Assembly: GCF_000243395.2 (NCBI RefSeq) | Contig: NZ_CM001484.1 | Coordinates: 3,280,524 to 3,344,523, forward strand | Direction of reading: 5' to 3' | Source: Saccharomonospora glauca K62 | Lineage (GTDB): Bacteria > Actinomycetota > Actinomycetes > Mycobacteriales > Pseudonocardiaceae | DNA length: 64,000 bases | Part shown: one piece after another, positions 28,228-41,946 of the stretch | How positions within the stretch are numbered: position 1 is the first letter of the stretch | Layout of the letters: every line of letters starts with the position of its first letter | Notes under the pieces: model-generated | What the model saw: the letters and a program-made list of their open reading frames with translations, nothing else | Database searches by the model: none | What the model was told of the DNA's origin: nothing | Made by a program: the position numbers and the translations under genes

Positions 28228-29214
28228 TCACGCCGTTTGCGCGGCGTCGTAGAGCGCCTCGGCCTCCGACCCGAAATAGGGGCCGAACATGTAGCCCGGC
28301 AGGAACGTGTAGCCGAAGCTGTTCACCGACGCCTGCACTCCCGTACCCGTGGCCTCGTCGAAGTCCAGGAACCACGGACCACCGCTCGAACCACCCGTCA
28401 TGTCGCAGCTCATCGCGTGGTCGTTGGTGAGCAGGAAGTCGGTGAACGTGGGGCCGCTGCAGTGGATCAGCGCACTGCCGTCGTAGGGATCGGCCGCGGG
28501 ATAGCCGAACGTGTACATGTCCTGGTTGCGCGGCTGGTTGAACGCGATGCCCTGCGCGCCCACCACATCCTCCAGGAGAGCGCCGTCGAGCGTTTCCACC
28601 ACGGCGGCGCCGATGTCGTAGTTCATGTCCTCGCTCTGTTCCCACTGCGGCGTCGTGAGGGTCAGGCGCGCGGCCCACTCACCGTGCGGCGCCTGCCCGT
28701 CGTCGTAGCCGGGGACGAAGATCCAGTTGGTGTGCCAGCTCCCCTGGTACTTCACGCAGTGCCCCGCCGTGATCACCACGCTCTTGTTCTCGCTGGTGAC
28801 CACGTTGCCGCTGCACGAAGCCGGACTGCCGTCGAAGGTGAAGAACACCCGGCCCGCGGTGTCGACCACCTCGCCGCCCCCGCTCCACGGCTCCCCCGAC
28901 GTCGGGAAGCTGCGAGGGCTCACGCCCGGCACGGTACGTGCCTCACCCCGTGCGACGTCCCCCAGCGATTCCCACACGGTGGACATGTCGACCGCAGCGA
29001 GATCGACGCGCTGTTCCAGCGGGACGGCCTCCCGCATTCGCTCCGGGGTCCAGTAGTCGAGAACCGTCTCCACCGACGCAGTGACCTCGTTGACGGCCAC
29101 CCCCTCAAGTGAATTATTTTCCGAAATATTCTTCGCGCTCGCTGGAACGGATATCCCCAGAGCCACCACACCAGCAGCCACCAGGGGGAACGACCGCGAT
29201 ATCCCTCGCCTCAT
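28228..29214 (-). CDS. secreted trypsin-like serine protease
   Basis: The 328-residue protein has a signal peptide (hydrophobic 9-26, cleavage near ASA-K). It has a pro-region to about 110 and a chymotrypsin-fold domain with triad H152 (TAGHCV), D200 (NYDIGAA) and S277 (GGSSGGPW). Cys134/Cys153 and Cys252/Cys270 are probable disulfides. The family is common among extracellular actinobacterial proteases, and specificity is unknown. The ATG at 29214 follows a GGAGGCAGCGAG site, and the open frame further upstream is rejected. A TACCA-N5-TGGTA repeat upstream may be an operator. It lies alone between aroG and gltD on the same strand. Confidence 0.92.
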   Translation of the reverse strand: MRRGISRSFPLVAAGVVALGISVPASAKNISENNSLEGVAVNEVTASVETVLDYWTPERMREAVPLEQRVDLAAVDMSTVWESLGDVARGEARTVPGVSPRSFPTSGEPWSGGGEVVDTAGRVFFTFDGSPASCSGNVVTSENKSVVITAGHCVKYQGSWHTNWIFVPGYDDGQAPHGEWAARLTLTTPQWEQSEDMNYDIGAAVVETLDGALLEDVVGAQGIAFNQPRNQDMYTFGYPAADPYDGSALIHCSGPTFTDFLLTNDHAMSCDMTGGSSGGPWFLDFDEATGTGVQASVNSFGYTFLPGYMFGPYFGSEAEALYDAAQTA

Positions 29215-29241
29215 CTCGCTGCCTCCACACCGTCGGTGAAT

Positions 29242-29256
29242 TACCAACCAGTGGTA
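29242..29256. promoter_or_regulatory. inverted repeat upstream of the serine protease gene
   Basis: TACCA-ACCAG-TGGTA lies 28 bp before the start codon, a position suited to an operator. No regulator is identified. Confidence 0.3.
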
Positions 29257-29321
29257 GGAAACGATCCGAGATATCGCACAACTGTGGTACCGCCAGGAGA
29301 GGGACCCGGCGGTCCGACGGG

Positions 29322-30827
29322 TCAGACGGCCAACGGCAACGCCGTGGGGTGGACCGGAGCCGGCAGGTCGGACTCCCCCATCAGGTATTCGTCCACCGCC
29401 CTCGCGGCCGAACGCCCCTCCGCGATAGCCCACACCACCAGGGACGCGCCCCGATGAGCGTCACCGCACACGAACACACCGGGCGCCCGCGTCTGCCAGT
29501 CGGCGCCGCACGAGAGCGTGCCGCGTCCGTTCAACGACAGGCCCAACTCGTCCAGCAACGGCATGTGCTCCACGCCCTCGAAGCCGATGGCGAGCAACAC
29601 CAGATCGGCCGGGATGCGCTCGACCTCGTCGTCAACCGGGACGACCTCGCGGTGTCCGGTCTCGGGGTCCTTGCGCACCTCCACCCGACGGAGTTCGAGC
29701 TCCCTCACGTGACCGTCGTCGTCCCCGACGAACCGCTGCACACCCACGGCGAAACGCCGCTGCCCCGCCTCCTCGTGAGCGGGATACGTGCGCAGAATGT
29801 AGGGCCACGTGGGCCACGGCGAACGGGAGTCGTCCCGAGTGGACGGTGGCTGGGGATAGCGGTCCAACTGCGTCACCGACAACGCGCCCTGGCGAATCGC
29901 CGTGCCGTAGCAGTCGGCCCCCGTGTCACCGCCCCCGATGATCACGACGTGCTTGCCCTCGGCGCTCACGGGAGTGGGACCGTCGCCCTCGCACTCGCGA
30001 TTGGCGGGCACGAGGTGTTCCATCGCCAGGTGGATGCCCTTCAGCTCCCGCCCCGGCGTGGTGGTGTCGTCACGCCCCCGCAGCGCTCCCACCGCGAGCA
30101 CCACGGCGTCGAAGCGCTCCCGCAGCTGCTCCACGGTGACATCGACACCGACCTCGCAGCTCGTGACGAAGCGAACCCCCTCCTCCCGCAGCTGCGCGAG
30201 CCTGCGGTCGAGCACCTTCTTCTCCATCTTGAACTCGGGGATTCCGTAACGAAGCAGTCCGCCCAACCGGTCGTCCCGCTCGAACACCGTCACCTCGTGA
30301 CCGGCGCGGACGAGTTGCTGTGCTGCCGCCAACCCGGCGGGCCCCGAGCCCACCACCGCCACCGCCTTGCCCGTGGGCACCGCCGCGTGCTCCGCACGCA
30401 GGTACCCCTCTTCCCACGCGTGTTCGGCGATCGTCTCCTCGACGCGCTTGATGCTCACCGCTCCACCCGAGTCGGGGGAGATCGACAGCACACACGCCGC
30501 CTCGCACGGCGCCGGGCACAACTTGCCCGTGAACTCGGGGAAGTTGTTCGTGGCGTGCAGGCGGTCGACCGCGCGTTCCCAGTCGCCCTGCCGCACGAGG
30601 TCGTTCCACTCCGGAATCAGGTTGCCCAACGGGCACCCCGCGCTGCCCGAGTGACAGAACGGGATACCGCAGTCCATGCAGCGCGTCGCCTGGGTACGCA
30701 CCCGGTGGTCGCGCTCCTCGGGGGCGAGCTCGACATAGACCTCCCGCCAGTCCCCGACTCGCTCCTCACGAGGACGCTTGGGCGGATCGACCCGCTCGTA
30801 CCGCAGAAACCCCTTGGGATCAGCCAC
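29322..30827 (-). CDS. gltD: glutamate synthase (NADPH) small subunit
   Basis: The 501-residue beta subunit passes electrons from NADPH to the large subunit of GOGAT. An N-terminal cysteine cluster binds iron-sulfur centres (C50, C53, C58, C65, plus CPAPCEAAC further on). The FAD fold is at about 160 (VVGSGPAGLAAAQQL) and the NADPH fold at about 300 (IIGGGDTGADC). The C-terminus has APGVFVCGDAHRGASLVVWAI. The start is the GTG at 30827, with GAGGAGGCAGCGC before it. It overlaps by eight bases the stop of a small ORF inserted between gltB and gltD. The longer upstream frame is rejected because it has no comparable site and reads unlike the family. Confidence 0.96.
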   Translation of the reverse strand: MADPKGFLRYERVDPPKRPREERVGDWREVYVELAPEERDHRVRTQATRCMDCGIPFCHSGSAGCPLGNLIPEWNDLVRQGDWERAVDRLHATNNFPEFTGKLCPAPCEAACVLSISPDSGGAVSIKRVEETIAEHAWEEGYLRAEHAAVPTGKAVAVVGSGPAGLAAAQQLVRAGHEVTVFERDDRLGGLLRYGIPEFKMEKKVLDRRLAQLREEGVRFVTSCEVGVDVTVEQLRERFDAVVLAVGALRGRDDTTTPGRELKGIHLAMEHLVPANRECEGDGPTPVSAEGKHVVIIGGGDTGADCYGTAIRQGALSVTQLDRYPQPPSTRDDSRSPWPTWPYILRTYPAHEEAGQRRFAVGVQRFVGDDDGHVRELELRRVEVRKDPETGHREVVPVDDEVERIPADLVLLAIGFEGVEHMPLLDELGLSLNGRGTLSCGADWQTRAPGVFVCGDAHRGASLVVWAIAEGRSAARAVDEYLMGESDLPAPVHPTALPLAV

Positions 30828-30925
30828 GCGCTGCCTCCTCTGTCTTGCGGGACACCCTCCCCAACTGCGGCCCATGCCGCAGCGGGGGCCCAACCCGGTC
30901 GGCACGCGCAGCTGCACCACCATTG

Positions 30926-30933
<8 letters not shown>
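30820..30933 (-). CDS. small ORF between gltB and gltD, overlapping both
   Basis: A 37-codon ORF begins with a GTG that overlaps the gltB stop (GTGGCTGA) and ends with a TGA that overlaps the gltD start, again in GTGGCTGA. Both junctions have the same GGAGGCAGCGC ribosome-binding sequence. The peptide is Arg/Gly/Ala-rich, has no recognisable domain, and ends EEAARG, almost as GltB ends (MEAARG). The 106-bp offset and the 18-bp identity suggest the gltB-gltD junction was tandemly duplicated and the inserted copy kept open. It probably keeps gltD coupled to gltB translation. Whether the peptide itself has a role is unknown. Confidence 0.5.
30821..30838. repeat. 18-bp direct repeat, copy 1 (gltD start)
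   Basis: CAGCCACGCGCTGCCTCC (plus strand) spans the gltD ribosome-binding site and start and is identical to 30927-30944. Confidence 0.9.
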
Positions 30934-35509
<4,576 letters not shown>

Positions 35510-35774
35510 CGTGCTCTTCGTGCCGGGCACGGGACGACAATGGCCCGTCAATTAGCGCGACTTTAACACCTGAGAAATGCCCTGAAAACGGTTCGAATCA
35601 ACCATCTTGCCCGGTGGCGTAACAATCTCGCAGCATTGCCGCACCGGTTTTGCCGGCTTTACGTCGGTGCCGTGTCGTGGTGTGTCGACTCGGTCACCGA
35701 GCCGACGTCCGGCCGTCGCCATGTGAGCCGAGGGGCCGGATCACCCGAGTGTACTCGACGCCCCGGCCTGGTAC
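35510..35774. other. intergenic region between gltB and the cobalamin riboswitch
   Basis: These 265 bp hold the divergent promoters of gltB (minus) and the B12 transport operon (plus). Base composition is lower in GC near 35560-35640. I looked for nitrogen-regulator (GlnR-type) repeats and found no convincing match, and no gene is seen. Confidence 0.4.
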
Positions 35775-35900
35775 TGTCACTGCGACGTGAGCGGTAGCGA
35801 AGTCCGGTGAGAATCCGGCGCTGTGCCGCAACTGTGATGGCCCTCCGTCACGGCCGCCGTGCGAGCCGTGGAGTGCCCAGCCAGGTCGCCTCACCGTTCA
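35775..35900 (+). promoter_or_regulatory. cobalamin riboswitch
   Basis: The leader RNA contains the conserved core of the B12 riboswitch: GAAGTCCGGTGAGAATCCGG at 35799-35818, then CGCTGTGCCGCAACTGTGA to 35837. After a variable arm comes the B12 box AGCCAGGTC at 35879-35887. It precedes btuF by about 100 bp. On binding adenosylcobalamin it should reduce expression of the uptake operon, as is usual for this class. Whether by terminator or by hiding the GAGG ribosome-binding site cannot be decided by eye. Boundaries are approximate. Confidence 0.92.
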
Positions 35901-35997
35901 CGCGACGCCATTACCGCCTCCGGCGCAGAGGTGCGGCGTCCGCGACCGCCCGACGGTCTCGGCGCAGCCGACGCGCCGCCCGAGAAGTCGAGGTTCG

Positions 35998-36936
35998 ATG
36001 TTGCCTGTCAGACGGTTTCTGCTCCTCCCGCTACTGCTGGTGCTTTCCCTCACAGCCTGCGCCGAGCGCCAGGAGGACACTCCTCGGGACTCGGCCGACA
36101 GCAGTGGTTTTCCCGTCGAGCTGAAGCCCGAGGGCGCGCCCGCCGTCACGCTGGAGGAGCGCCCCGAGCGCATCGTGTCGCTGTCACCGTCGGCCACCGA
36201 GGTCCTGTACGCCGTCGGAGCCGGTGACCAGGTGGTGGCCGTCGACGAGATGTCGACCATCCCGGAACAGGCCCCGCGTACGGAGATGTCGGGCTTGAAC
36301 CCCGATCCGCAGCGGATCGCCGCGCACGACCCCGACCTCGTCGTCGTGGAGTCGGACACCGACGGCAAGCTGGCCGACGCGCTCGCCAAGACCGGAACGC
36401 CCACGCTGGTGCTGCGAGCCCCGGAGACGCTGGACGCGATGTACGCGCAGTTCGAGCTCGTGGGCAAGGCCACGGGCCACGCGAGCGAGGGCGAGGACCT
36501 GGCCCGGCGGACGAAGGAGGAGATCGAGAAGCTGGTCGCCGACGCGGGGAACGCGGGCGAGAACCTGAGCTACTACCACGAACTCGACCCGAGTTACTAC
36601 AGCGTGACCTCCGAGACCTTCATCGGTCAGATCTACGGCCTGTTCGGCCTCACCAACATCGCCGATCGGGACGACCCCTCCGCGCACGGCGGTTATCCGC
36701 AGCTGTCGGCGGAGACGATCCTTTCGGCCGATCCCGACCTCGTCTTCCTCGCCGACACCCAGTGCTGCGGACAGACCGCCGAGACCGTGGCGAAACGCCC
36801 CGGTTGGGACACGTTGACCGCCGTGAGAGAACACCGGGTGATCGAGCTGCAGGAAGACTCCGCGTCCCGGTGGACGCCGAGGATCGTCGACTTCGTCCGC
36901 ACCGTGGCCGACGGCGTGGCGAAGGTCGCCGACTGA
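35998..36936 (+). CDS. btuF: cobalamin ABC transporter substrate-binding lipoprotein
   Basis: The 312-residue precursor has a lipoprotein signal peptide with lipobox LTAC (Cys21 lipidated). A two-lobed periplasmic-binding fold of the vitamin B12/iron-siderophore type follows (PERIVSLSPSATEVLYAVGAGDQVVAVD at its start). It delivers its ligand to the permease at the outer membrane face. The cobalamin riboswitch directly upstream makes B12 or a corrinoid precursor the likely ligand rather than a siderophore. The ATG follows GAGG. The next gene starts three bases after its stop. Confidence 0.88.
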   Translation: MLPVRRFLLLPLLLVLSLTACAERQEDTPRDSADSSGFPVELKPEGAPAVTLEERPERIVSLSPSATEVLYAVGAGDQVVAVDEMSTIPEQAPRTEMSGLNPDPQRIAAHDPDLVVVESDTDGKLADALAKTGTPTLVLRAPETLDAMYAQFELVGKATGHASEGEDLARRTKEEIEKLVADAGNAGENLSYYHELDPSYYSVTSETFIGQIYGLFGLTNIADRDDPSAHGGYPQLSAETILSADPDLVFLADTQCCGQTAETVAKRPGWDTLTAVREHRVIELQEDSASRWTPRIVDFVRTVADGVAKVAD

Positions 36937-36938
36937 TC

Positions 36939-38006
36939 GTGCTGAAGCGCTCGGTACGACGCGCTCGCGTCCGCGGACGCGAGCACACCACCCGGCTGCG
37001 ACCGGGCACGGTGCTGCTCGCGCTCGTGGGACTGCTGGCCGTCGGTGTGTTCGCCGTGGTGGTCGGGGCCGGGGATCTGGGCTGGCAGCGCGTGCTCGCC
37101 GAGATCGTCGCCCAGGTCACGGGGACGATGTCGCCGCTGTCGGAACGCGAAGCGGCCATCGTCTGGGAACTGCGCGTACCTCGGGTGTTGCTCGCCGGCA
37201 TCGTTGGTGCCGCTCTCGCGAGCGCGGGCGCCACCTTCCAGGGGGTGTTCCGCAACCCCCTGGCCGACCCGTACCTTCTCGGGGCCGCGGCCGGCGCGGG
37301 CATGGCCGCCACCCTCGTCATGGTGCTGGCCCCCGCCGTGACGACGTGGCCGGTGGGGCCCGTGCCGCTGGCCGCCTTCGCCGGCGCGCTCGGCGGGGTG
37401 GGGCTGAGCTGGATGTTGGGGCGCTCCGCGAGTGGGACGGGTACCGCGACGCTGTTGCTCGCGGGAGTGGCGGTGACCGCGTTCCTGACCGCCGTCCAGA
37501 CGTTCGTGCAGCAACTCGACACCGACACCCTCCAGCGGGTGTACACGTGGACGCTCGGCGGTCTCAACGTGAGCGGGTGGACCGACGTGTGGCTGGCCCT
37601 GCCCTACGTCACCGTCGCCGCGGTGGTGCTGTGCCTGTGCGCCCGGCTGCTGGACGTCCTCACCCTCGGCGACGCGGAGGCCGCTTCCCTGGGAGTACGG
37701 CCCGGCCTGCTGCGACTGGTACTACTCGGAGCGGCTTCGCTGGCCACGGCCGCCGCCGTCGCGGTGAGCGGGCTGATCGGGTTCGTCGGCATCGTGGTGC
37801 CGCACGTGGTACGTCTGCTCGCCGGAGCGAGTTACCGCGTCATCGTGCCGCTGTCCCTCGTCGGTGGTGCCGCGTTCCTGATCCTCGCCGACTACGTCGC
37901 CCACACCGCGATGCCGGGCGAACTTCCCCTCGGCGTGGTGACCGCGTTCGCGGGAGCCCCGTTCTTCGCCGTCGTCCTGCACACGACGAAAGGACGTGCC
38001 TCGTGA
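36939..38006 (+). CDS. btuC: cobalamin ABC transporter permease (FecCD family)
   Basis: The 355-residue membrane protein belongs to the BtuC/FecCD permease family with about ten helices. Family text includes RVPRVLLAGIVGAALASAGATFQGVFRNPLADPYLLG and, near the C-terminus, SGLIGFVGIVVPHVVRLL. The first is the signature loop of the family, the second contacts the ATPase. It forms the membrane channel for ligand delivered by BtuF. The GTG at 36939 lies two bases after the btuF stop. The stop overlaps the btuD start as GTGA. The riboswitch upstream of the operon sets the substrate assignment. Confidence 0.9.
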   Translation: MLKRSVRRARVRGREHTTRLRPGTVLLALVGLLAVGVFAVVVGAGDLGWQRVLAEIVAQVTGTMSPLSEREAAIVWELRVPRVLLAGIVGAALASAGATFQGVFRNPLADPYLLGAAAGAGMAATLVMVLAPAVTTWPVGPVPLAAFAGALGGVGLSWMLGRSASGTGTATLLLAGVAVTAFLTAVQTFVQQLDTDTLQRVYTWTLGGLNVSGWTDVWLALPYVTVAAVVLCLCARLLDVLTLGDAEAASLGVRPGLLRLVLLGAASLATAAAVAVSGLIGFVGIVVPHVVRLLAGASYRVIVPLSLVGGAAFLILADYVAHTAMPGELPLGVVTAFAGAPFFAVVLHTTKGRAS

Positions 38007-38779
38007 CGGCCCTGCGACTCGACGGCGTCGGCGTCGCCTACGGCGGCAAGGCGGCGGTACGCGACATCTCCCTCGCGCTGGAGCGAGGCGGGTGGCTCGC
38101 CGTCGTCGGCCCCAACGGAGCGGGCAAGTCCACCCTGTTGAAGGCCGTCGCCGGGCTCGTTCCCCACGACGGGTCCATCACGGTGTACGGCACGCCCACC
38201 GACACCCTGACCCGGCGTCAGCGAGCCACACTCGTCGGCTACGCCGCCCAAAGCCCCGTGCTCCCGGACAAGCTCACGGTCACCGACTACGTGTTGCTCG
38301 GGCGTACCCCGCACCTGGGGCCGCTCGCGCGGGAGACGGCCGCCGACCTCGACATCGTGCGGGAGGCACTCGACCGGCTCGACCTCGGAGGCCTGGCCGG
38401 ACGCAACCTCGACACGCTCTCCGGCGGGGAACGCCAACGCGCGGTCCTGGCGAGGGTGCTCGCCCAGCGGGCCCGGCTGTTGCTGCTGGACGAACCCACC
38501 TCGGGGCTCGACATCGGGCACGCCCAGGCCCTGCTGGAACGGCTCGACGGACTCCGCAGGGAGGACGGCATCACCGTGGTGACCACGCTGCACGACCTCA
38601 CGTTCGCGGCCCAGTACGCCGACACGCTGGTGCTGATGGACCACGGCGAGGTGGTGGTGGCGGGCTCGGGCCACGAGGTGTTGACCGCGGCTCGCCTGCG
38701 CACGCACTACGCAGCCGAGGTCGAGGTGCTCACCACCACGGCCGGGCATCCGGTCGTGGCCCCGATCCGTTCGCGGTGA
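38003..38779 (+). CDS. btuD: cobalamin ABC transporter ATP-binding protein
   Basis: The 258-residue ATPase powers the BtuC channel. Walker A is GPNGAGKST near 39, the Q-loop is in AAQSPVLPD, the signature is LSGGERQRAVLARVLAQ, Walker B is LLLLDEPTSGLD, and the switch His is in TTLHDLTFAA. The GTG start overlaps the btuC stop by four bases, showing translational coupling. This completes a btuFCD operon under the riboswitch. It is convergent with lgt, with 30 bp between the stops. Confidence 0.93.
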   Translation: MTALRLDGVGVAYGGKAAVRDISLALERGGWLAVVGPNGAGKSTLLKAVAGLVPHDGSITVYGTPTDTLTRRQRATLVGYAAQSPVLPDKLTVTDYVLLGRTPHLGPLARETAADLDIVREALDRLDLGGLAGRNLDTLSGGERQRAVLARVLAQRARLLLLDEPTSGLDIGHAQALLERLDGLRREDGITVVTTLHDLTFAAQYADTLVLMDHGEVVVAGSGHEVLTAARLRTHYAAEVEVLTTTAGHPVVAPIRSR

Positions 38780-38809
38780 GCCGGGCTCGGTGACCGTCTC
38801 GGCGACGAC

Positions 38810-39841
38810 TCACCCGACCTCGGTCCGCGCCGTCGCACCGCCGGCGCCTCCGGAGCCGTCCCGGCCTCCGTCGTCGGCGCGGTCGGTGGTGTCGGTGTCC
38901 TCCTCACCGGAGCCGTCGCCGCTGGGCTCGACGCCGTCACCCGCCGCTCCCCCGTCGTCGGGGTCGGTCGCGAGATCCTCCGGCCGTTCCCTCGGGCCGC
39001 GACGCTTGGCGAGCACCAGGTACGCCACCGCACCGGCGAAGACCAGGATCGACGTCCACACGTTGACCCGCAGACCGAGGATGTGGTTGGCCTGGTCGGT
39101 GCGCATGAGCTCGATCCAGAACCGGCCCGCCGTGTACCCCGCGACGTAGAGCGCGAACGCACGCCCGTGCCCGAGCCGGAATCGCCGGTCGGCCCACAGC
39201 ACGAGCAGCGCGACCCCGAGGTTCCACAGCAGCTCGTAGAGGAACGTCGGGTGCACGACCGCCAGCGGCACGTCGGTGACGGCCACGCCGTTGAGCGCGT
39301 CGGGCAGCCCCGTCTCCGGGTCGATCCGCTGGTAGATCTCCAGGCCCCACGGCAGGTCGGTCGGCCCACCGTAGAGCTCCTGGTTGAAGTAGTTGCCGAG
39401 ACGCCCGATGGCCTGCGCGATCACGATGCCGGGCGCCACCGCGTCCGCGACGGCCGGGAGCGGGATGCCCTTGCGACGGCACGCGATCCACGCCCCCACC
39501 GCGCCCAGGGCGATGGCACCCCAGATGCCGAGACCGCCCTCCCAGATGTAGAGCGCCCGGATCGGGTCCTTGCCCTCCCCGAAGTACAGCTGGTTGTCGG
39601 TGATGACGTGGTACAACCGTCCGCCGACCAGCCCGAACGGCACCGCGAACACCGCGATGTCGACGATCGTCCCCTTGGTGCCGCCGCGTTGCACCCATCG
39701 ACGTTCCCCCAGCCAGATGGCGAGGATGATTCCCGCGATGATGCACAGGGCGTAGGCCCGCAAGGACAGGGGACCGATCTGCCAGACGCCCCGGTCGGGG
39801 CTCGGGATGTTCGCGAGGAAGTAAGCCGACGCGGTGTTCAC
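38810..39841 (-). CDS. lgt: prolipoprotein diacylglyceryl transferase
   Basis: This 343-residue membrane enzyme transfers diacylglycerol from phosphatidylglycerol to the lipobox cysteine of lipoproteins such as BtuF. Seven hydrophobic segments are seen. The Lgt signature appears as GRLGNYFNQELYGGPTDLP, and HPTFLYELLWN is the usual late motif. About 65 C-terminal residues are Asp/Gly/Glu-rich and probably disordered, as in other actinobacterial Lgt. The GTG at 39841 has TACGGT six bases upstream, indicating a leaderless mRNA separate from trpA. The trpA-lgt order is the same as in M. tuberculosis. Confidence 0.96.
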   Translation of the reverse strand: MNTASAYFLANIPSPDRGVWQIGPLSLRAYALCIIAGIILAIWLGERRWVQRGGTKGTIVDIAVFAVPFGLVGGRLYHVITDNQLYFGEGKDPIRALYIWEGGLGIWGAIALGAVGAWIACRRKGIPLPAVADAVAPGIVIAQAIGRLGNYFNQELYGGPTDLPWGLEIYQRIDPETGLPDALNGVAVTDVPLAVVHPTFLYELLWNLGVALLVLWADRRFRLGHGRAFALYVAGYTAGRFWIELMRTDQANHILGLRVNVWTSILVFAGAVAYLVLAKRRGPRERPEDLATDPDDGGAAGDGVEPSGDGSGEEDTDTTDRADDGGRDGSGGAGGATARTEVG

Positions 39842-39847
39842 AGGGTC

Positions 39848-39853
39848 ACCGTA
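39848..39853 (-). promoter_or_regulatory. leaderless -10 box of lgt
   Basis: TACGGT on the minus strand lies six bases before the GTG at 39841, with no Shine-Dalgarno between. Confidence 0.55.
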
Positions 39854-39929
39854 GCGCGACGCCGCGCACGCCACTGCGGCCCCCGGCACGATTGACTCTT
39901 TACCGTGAATCCGCTGCCCATCGGCAAGC

Positions 39930-40715
39930 TCACCGCGCGGGGCGGCGAACCCCCTCGGCGAGCTCCGACGTCAGCTCGGCCAGCGGTCCGGTGCCCTCCG
40001 CGGCCTTCGAGACCAGGGCTGAGCCCACGATCACCGCGTCGGCGAACGAGGCCACCTCGGCGGCCTGGTCACCGGAGCGCACCCCGAGGCCGACTCCGAC
40101 GGGCAGATCCGTGTGCTGCCGGGTGCGTCGCACCAGCTCCGAGGCGGCACTGCCCACGGTGTCCCGCGCGCCCGTGACGCCCATGACGGCCGTCGCGTAC
40201 ACGAAGCCCGTGGTGGCCTTCGCCGTCAACGCGATGCGGTCGTCGGACGACGACGGCGCCACCAGGAAGATCCGGTCGAGGCCGTGCTCGGTGGAGGCGG
40301 CGATCCACTCCGACGCCTCGTCGGGGGTGAGGTCGGGCGTGATGAGCCCCAGACCGCCCGCCGAGGCCAGGTCGCGGGCGAACGCGTCGACCCCGTAGCG
40401 GTGCACGGGGTTGTAGTAGGTCATCACGACGGCCCTGCCGCCCCGCGAGGCGACCGACTCCACGACCTCGAACAGATGCCTCAGCTTGAAGCCGTTGCGC
40501 AGTGCCGCGTCGGCGGCCCCCTGGATGGTCGGGCCGTCCATCACCGGGTCCGAGTACGGAACCCCGACCTCGACGAGGTCGGCACCGGCGTCGACGGTGG
40601 CCGCGATCAGTTCCTTCGAACCGTCCACGGTCGGGTACCCGGCGGGCAGGTACGCCACCAACGCCGCCCGACGCTGCGCCTTGGTGCTGTCGAACAGCTC
40701 GGCCAGCCTGCTCAC
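39930..40715 (-). CDS. trpA: tryptophan synthase alpha subunit
   Basis: This 261-residue subunit cleaves indole-3-glycerol phosphate to indole and glyceraldehyde 3-phosphate. The catalytic acids are E49 ([12 protein letters not shown]) and D60 (MDGPTIQ). Indole is passed to TrpB through the intersubunit tunnel. The length is normal. The start overlaps the trpB stop (ATGA), so translation of the pair is coupled. It is the last trp gene before lgt. Confidence 0.97.
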   Translation of the reverse strand: MSRLAELFDSTKAQRRAALVAYLPAGYPTVDGSKELIAATVDAGADLVEVGVPYSDPVMDGPTIQGAADAALRNGFKLRHLFEVVESVASRGGRAVVMTYYNPVHRYGVDAFARDLASAGGLGLITPDLTPDEASEWIAASTEHGLDRIFLVAPSSSDDRIALTAKATTGFVYATAVMGVTGARDTVGSAASELVRRTRQHTDLPVGVGLGVRSGDQAAEVASFADAVIVGSALVSKAAEGTGPLAELTSELAEGVRRPAR

Positions 40716-41932
40716 ACGTCCTCCACAAGGTTGAAGTACCGGGCGGCGGTGTCCACGTCCTTGTCACCCCGTCCCGAGAGGCTGACCACGATGTGGGCGT
40801 CGGGGCCGAGTTCCCTGCCGAGCTTCAAGGCCCCCGCGAGCGCGTGCGCCGACTCGATCGCGGGAATGATGCCCTCGGTGCGCGACAGCAGCTGGAACGC
40901 CTCCATCGCCTCGGCGTCGGTGACGGCCCGGTACTCGGCCCGGCCGGTGTCCTTCAACCAGGAGTGTTCGGGACCGACGCCCGGATAGTCCAACCCGGCC
41001 GAGATCGAGTACGCCTCGGTGGTCTGGCCGTCCTCGTCCTGCAACAGGTAGGACAGCGCACCGTGCAGCGTGCCCGGCGTCCCCTGCGTGAGCGTCGCGC
41101 CGTGTTCTCCGGTGTCGAGGCCCTTGCCGCCCGGCTCCAACCCCACCAGCCGAACCTCGGGGTCGTCGATGAAGCCGTGGAAGATGCCGATGGCGTTCGA
41201 GCCGCCTCCCACGCACGCGGCCACCACGTCGGGGAGCCTGCCCGTGAGCTCCAGGATCTGCCTGCGGGCCTCCTCGCCGATGACCCGGTGGAAGTTACGC
41301 ACCATGAGCGGGAACGGGTGCGCACCGGCCGCCGTGCCCAGCAGGTAGTGAGTGGTGTCCACATTGGTCACCCAGTCGCGAAGCGCCTCGTTGATGGCGT
41401 CCTTCAACGTCCGCGAACCGGTCCGCACCGGCACCACCTCGGCGCCGAGCAGCCGCATGCGGGCCACGTTGAGCGCCTGGCGCTGCGTGTCCACCTCGCC
41501 CATGTAGATCACGCAGTCGAGGTCGAGTAACGCGCACGCGGTGGCCGTGGCCACGCCGTGCTGCCCCGCCCCCGTCTCGGCGATCACACGGGTCTTGCCC
41601 ATGCGCTTGGTGAGCAGGGCCTGACCGAGCACGTTGTTGATCTTGTGCGACCCGGTGTGGTTGAGGTCCTCGCGCTTGAGGAAGATGCGAGCCCCGCCCG
41701 CGTGCTCGGCGAACCGCGGGGCCTCCGTGAGCAGCGACGGCCTGCCCGCGTATCCGGTGAGAAGTCGGTCGAACTCCCGTGTGAACTCGGGGTCCGTGCG
41801 CGCCTTGTCGTACTCGGCCGCCAGTTCGTCCAGCGCGCCCATCAGCGCCTCGGGCAGGTAACGGCCCCCGTACGGCCCGAAGTGCCCGCGCTCGTCGGGG
41901 TCGTGCGGGGTGACCGCGTGGTTCGTGCTCAC
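40712..41932 (-). CDS. trpB: tryptophan synthase beta subunit
   Basis: This PLP enzyme joins indole and serine to give tryptophan. The PLP-binding lysine is K97 (HTGSHKINN), and the phosphate-binding loop appears as [10 protein letters not shown]. With the GTG at 41932 the protein has 406 residues. I prefer this start because GGGAG lies upstream and it is close after the trpC stop. The frame is also open to a GTG at 41968 (418 residues, overlapping trpC by 22 bases). The C-terminal end overlaps trpA by four bases. Confidence 0.96.
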   Translation of the reverse strand: MSTNHAVTPHDPDERGHFGPYGGRYLPEALMGALDELAAEYDKARTDPEFTREFDRLLTGYAGRPSLLTEAPRFAEHAGGARIFLKREDLNHTGSHKINNVLGQALLTKRMGKTRVIAETGAGQHGVATATACALLDLDCVIYMGEVDTQRQALNVARMRLLGAEVVPVRTGSRTLKDAINEALRDWVTNVDTTHYLLGTAAGAHPFPLMVRNFHRVIGEEARRQILELTGRLPDVVAACVGGGSNAIGIFHGFIDDPEVRLVGLEPGGKGLDTGEHGATLTQGTPGTLHGALSYLLQDEDGQTTEAYSISAGLDYPGVGPEHSWLKDTGRAEYRAVTDAEAMEAFQLLSRTEGIIPAIESAHALAGALKLGRELGPDAHIVVSLSGRGDKDVDTAARYFNLVEDV

Positions 41933-41946
41933 GGCATCCGCTCCCG

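Noticed and set aside
35510-35774. Possible GlnR nitrogen-regulator sites upstream of gltB
   Set aside because: Fragments such as TTAC occur, but not with the repeated spacing of the known site.
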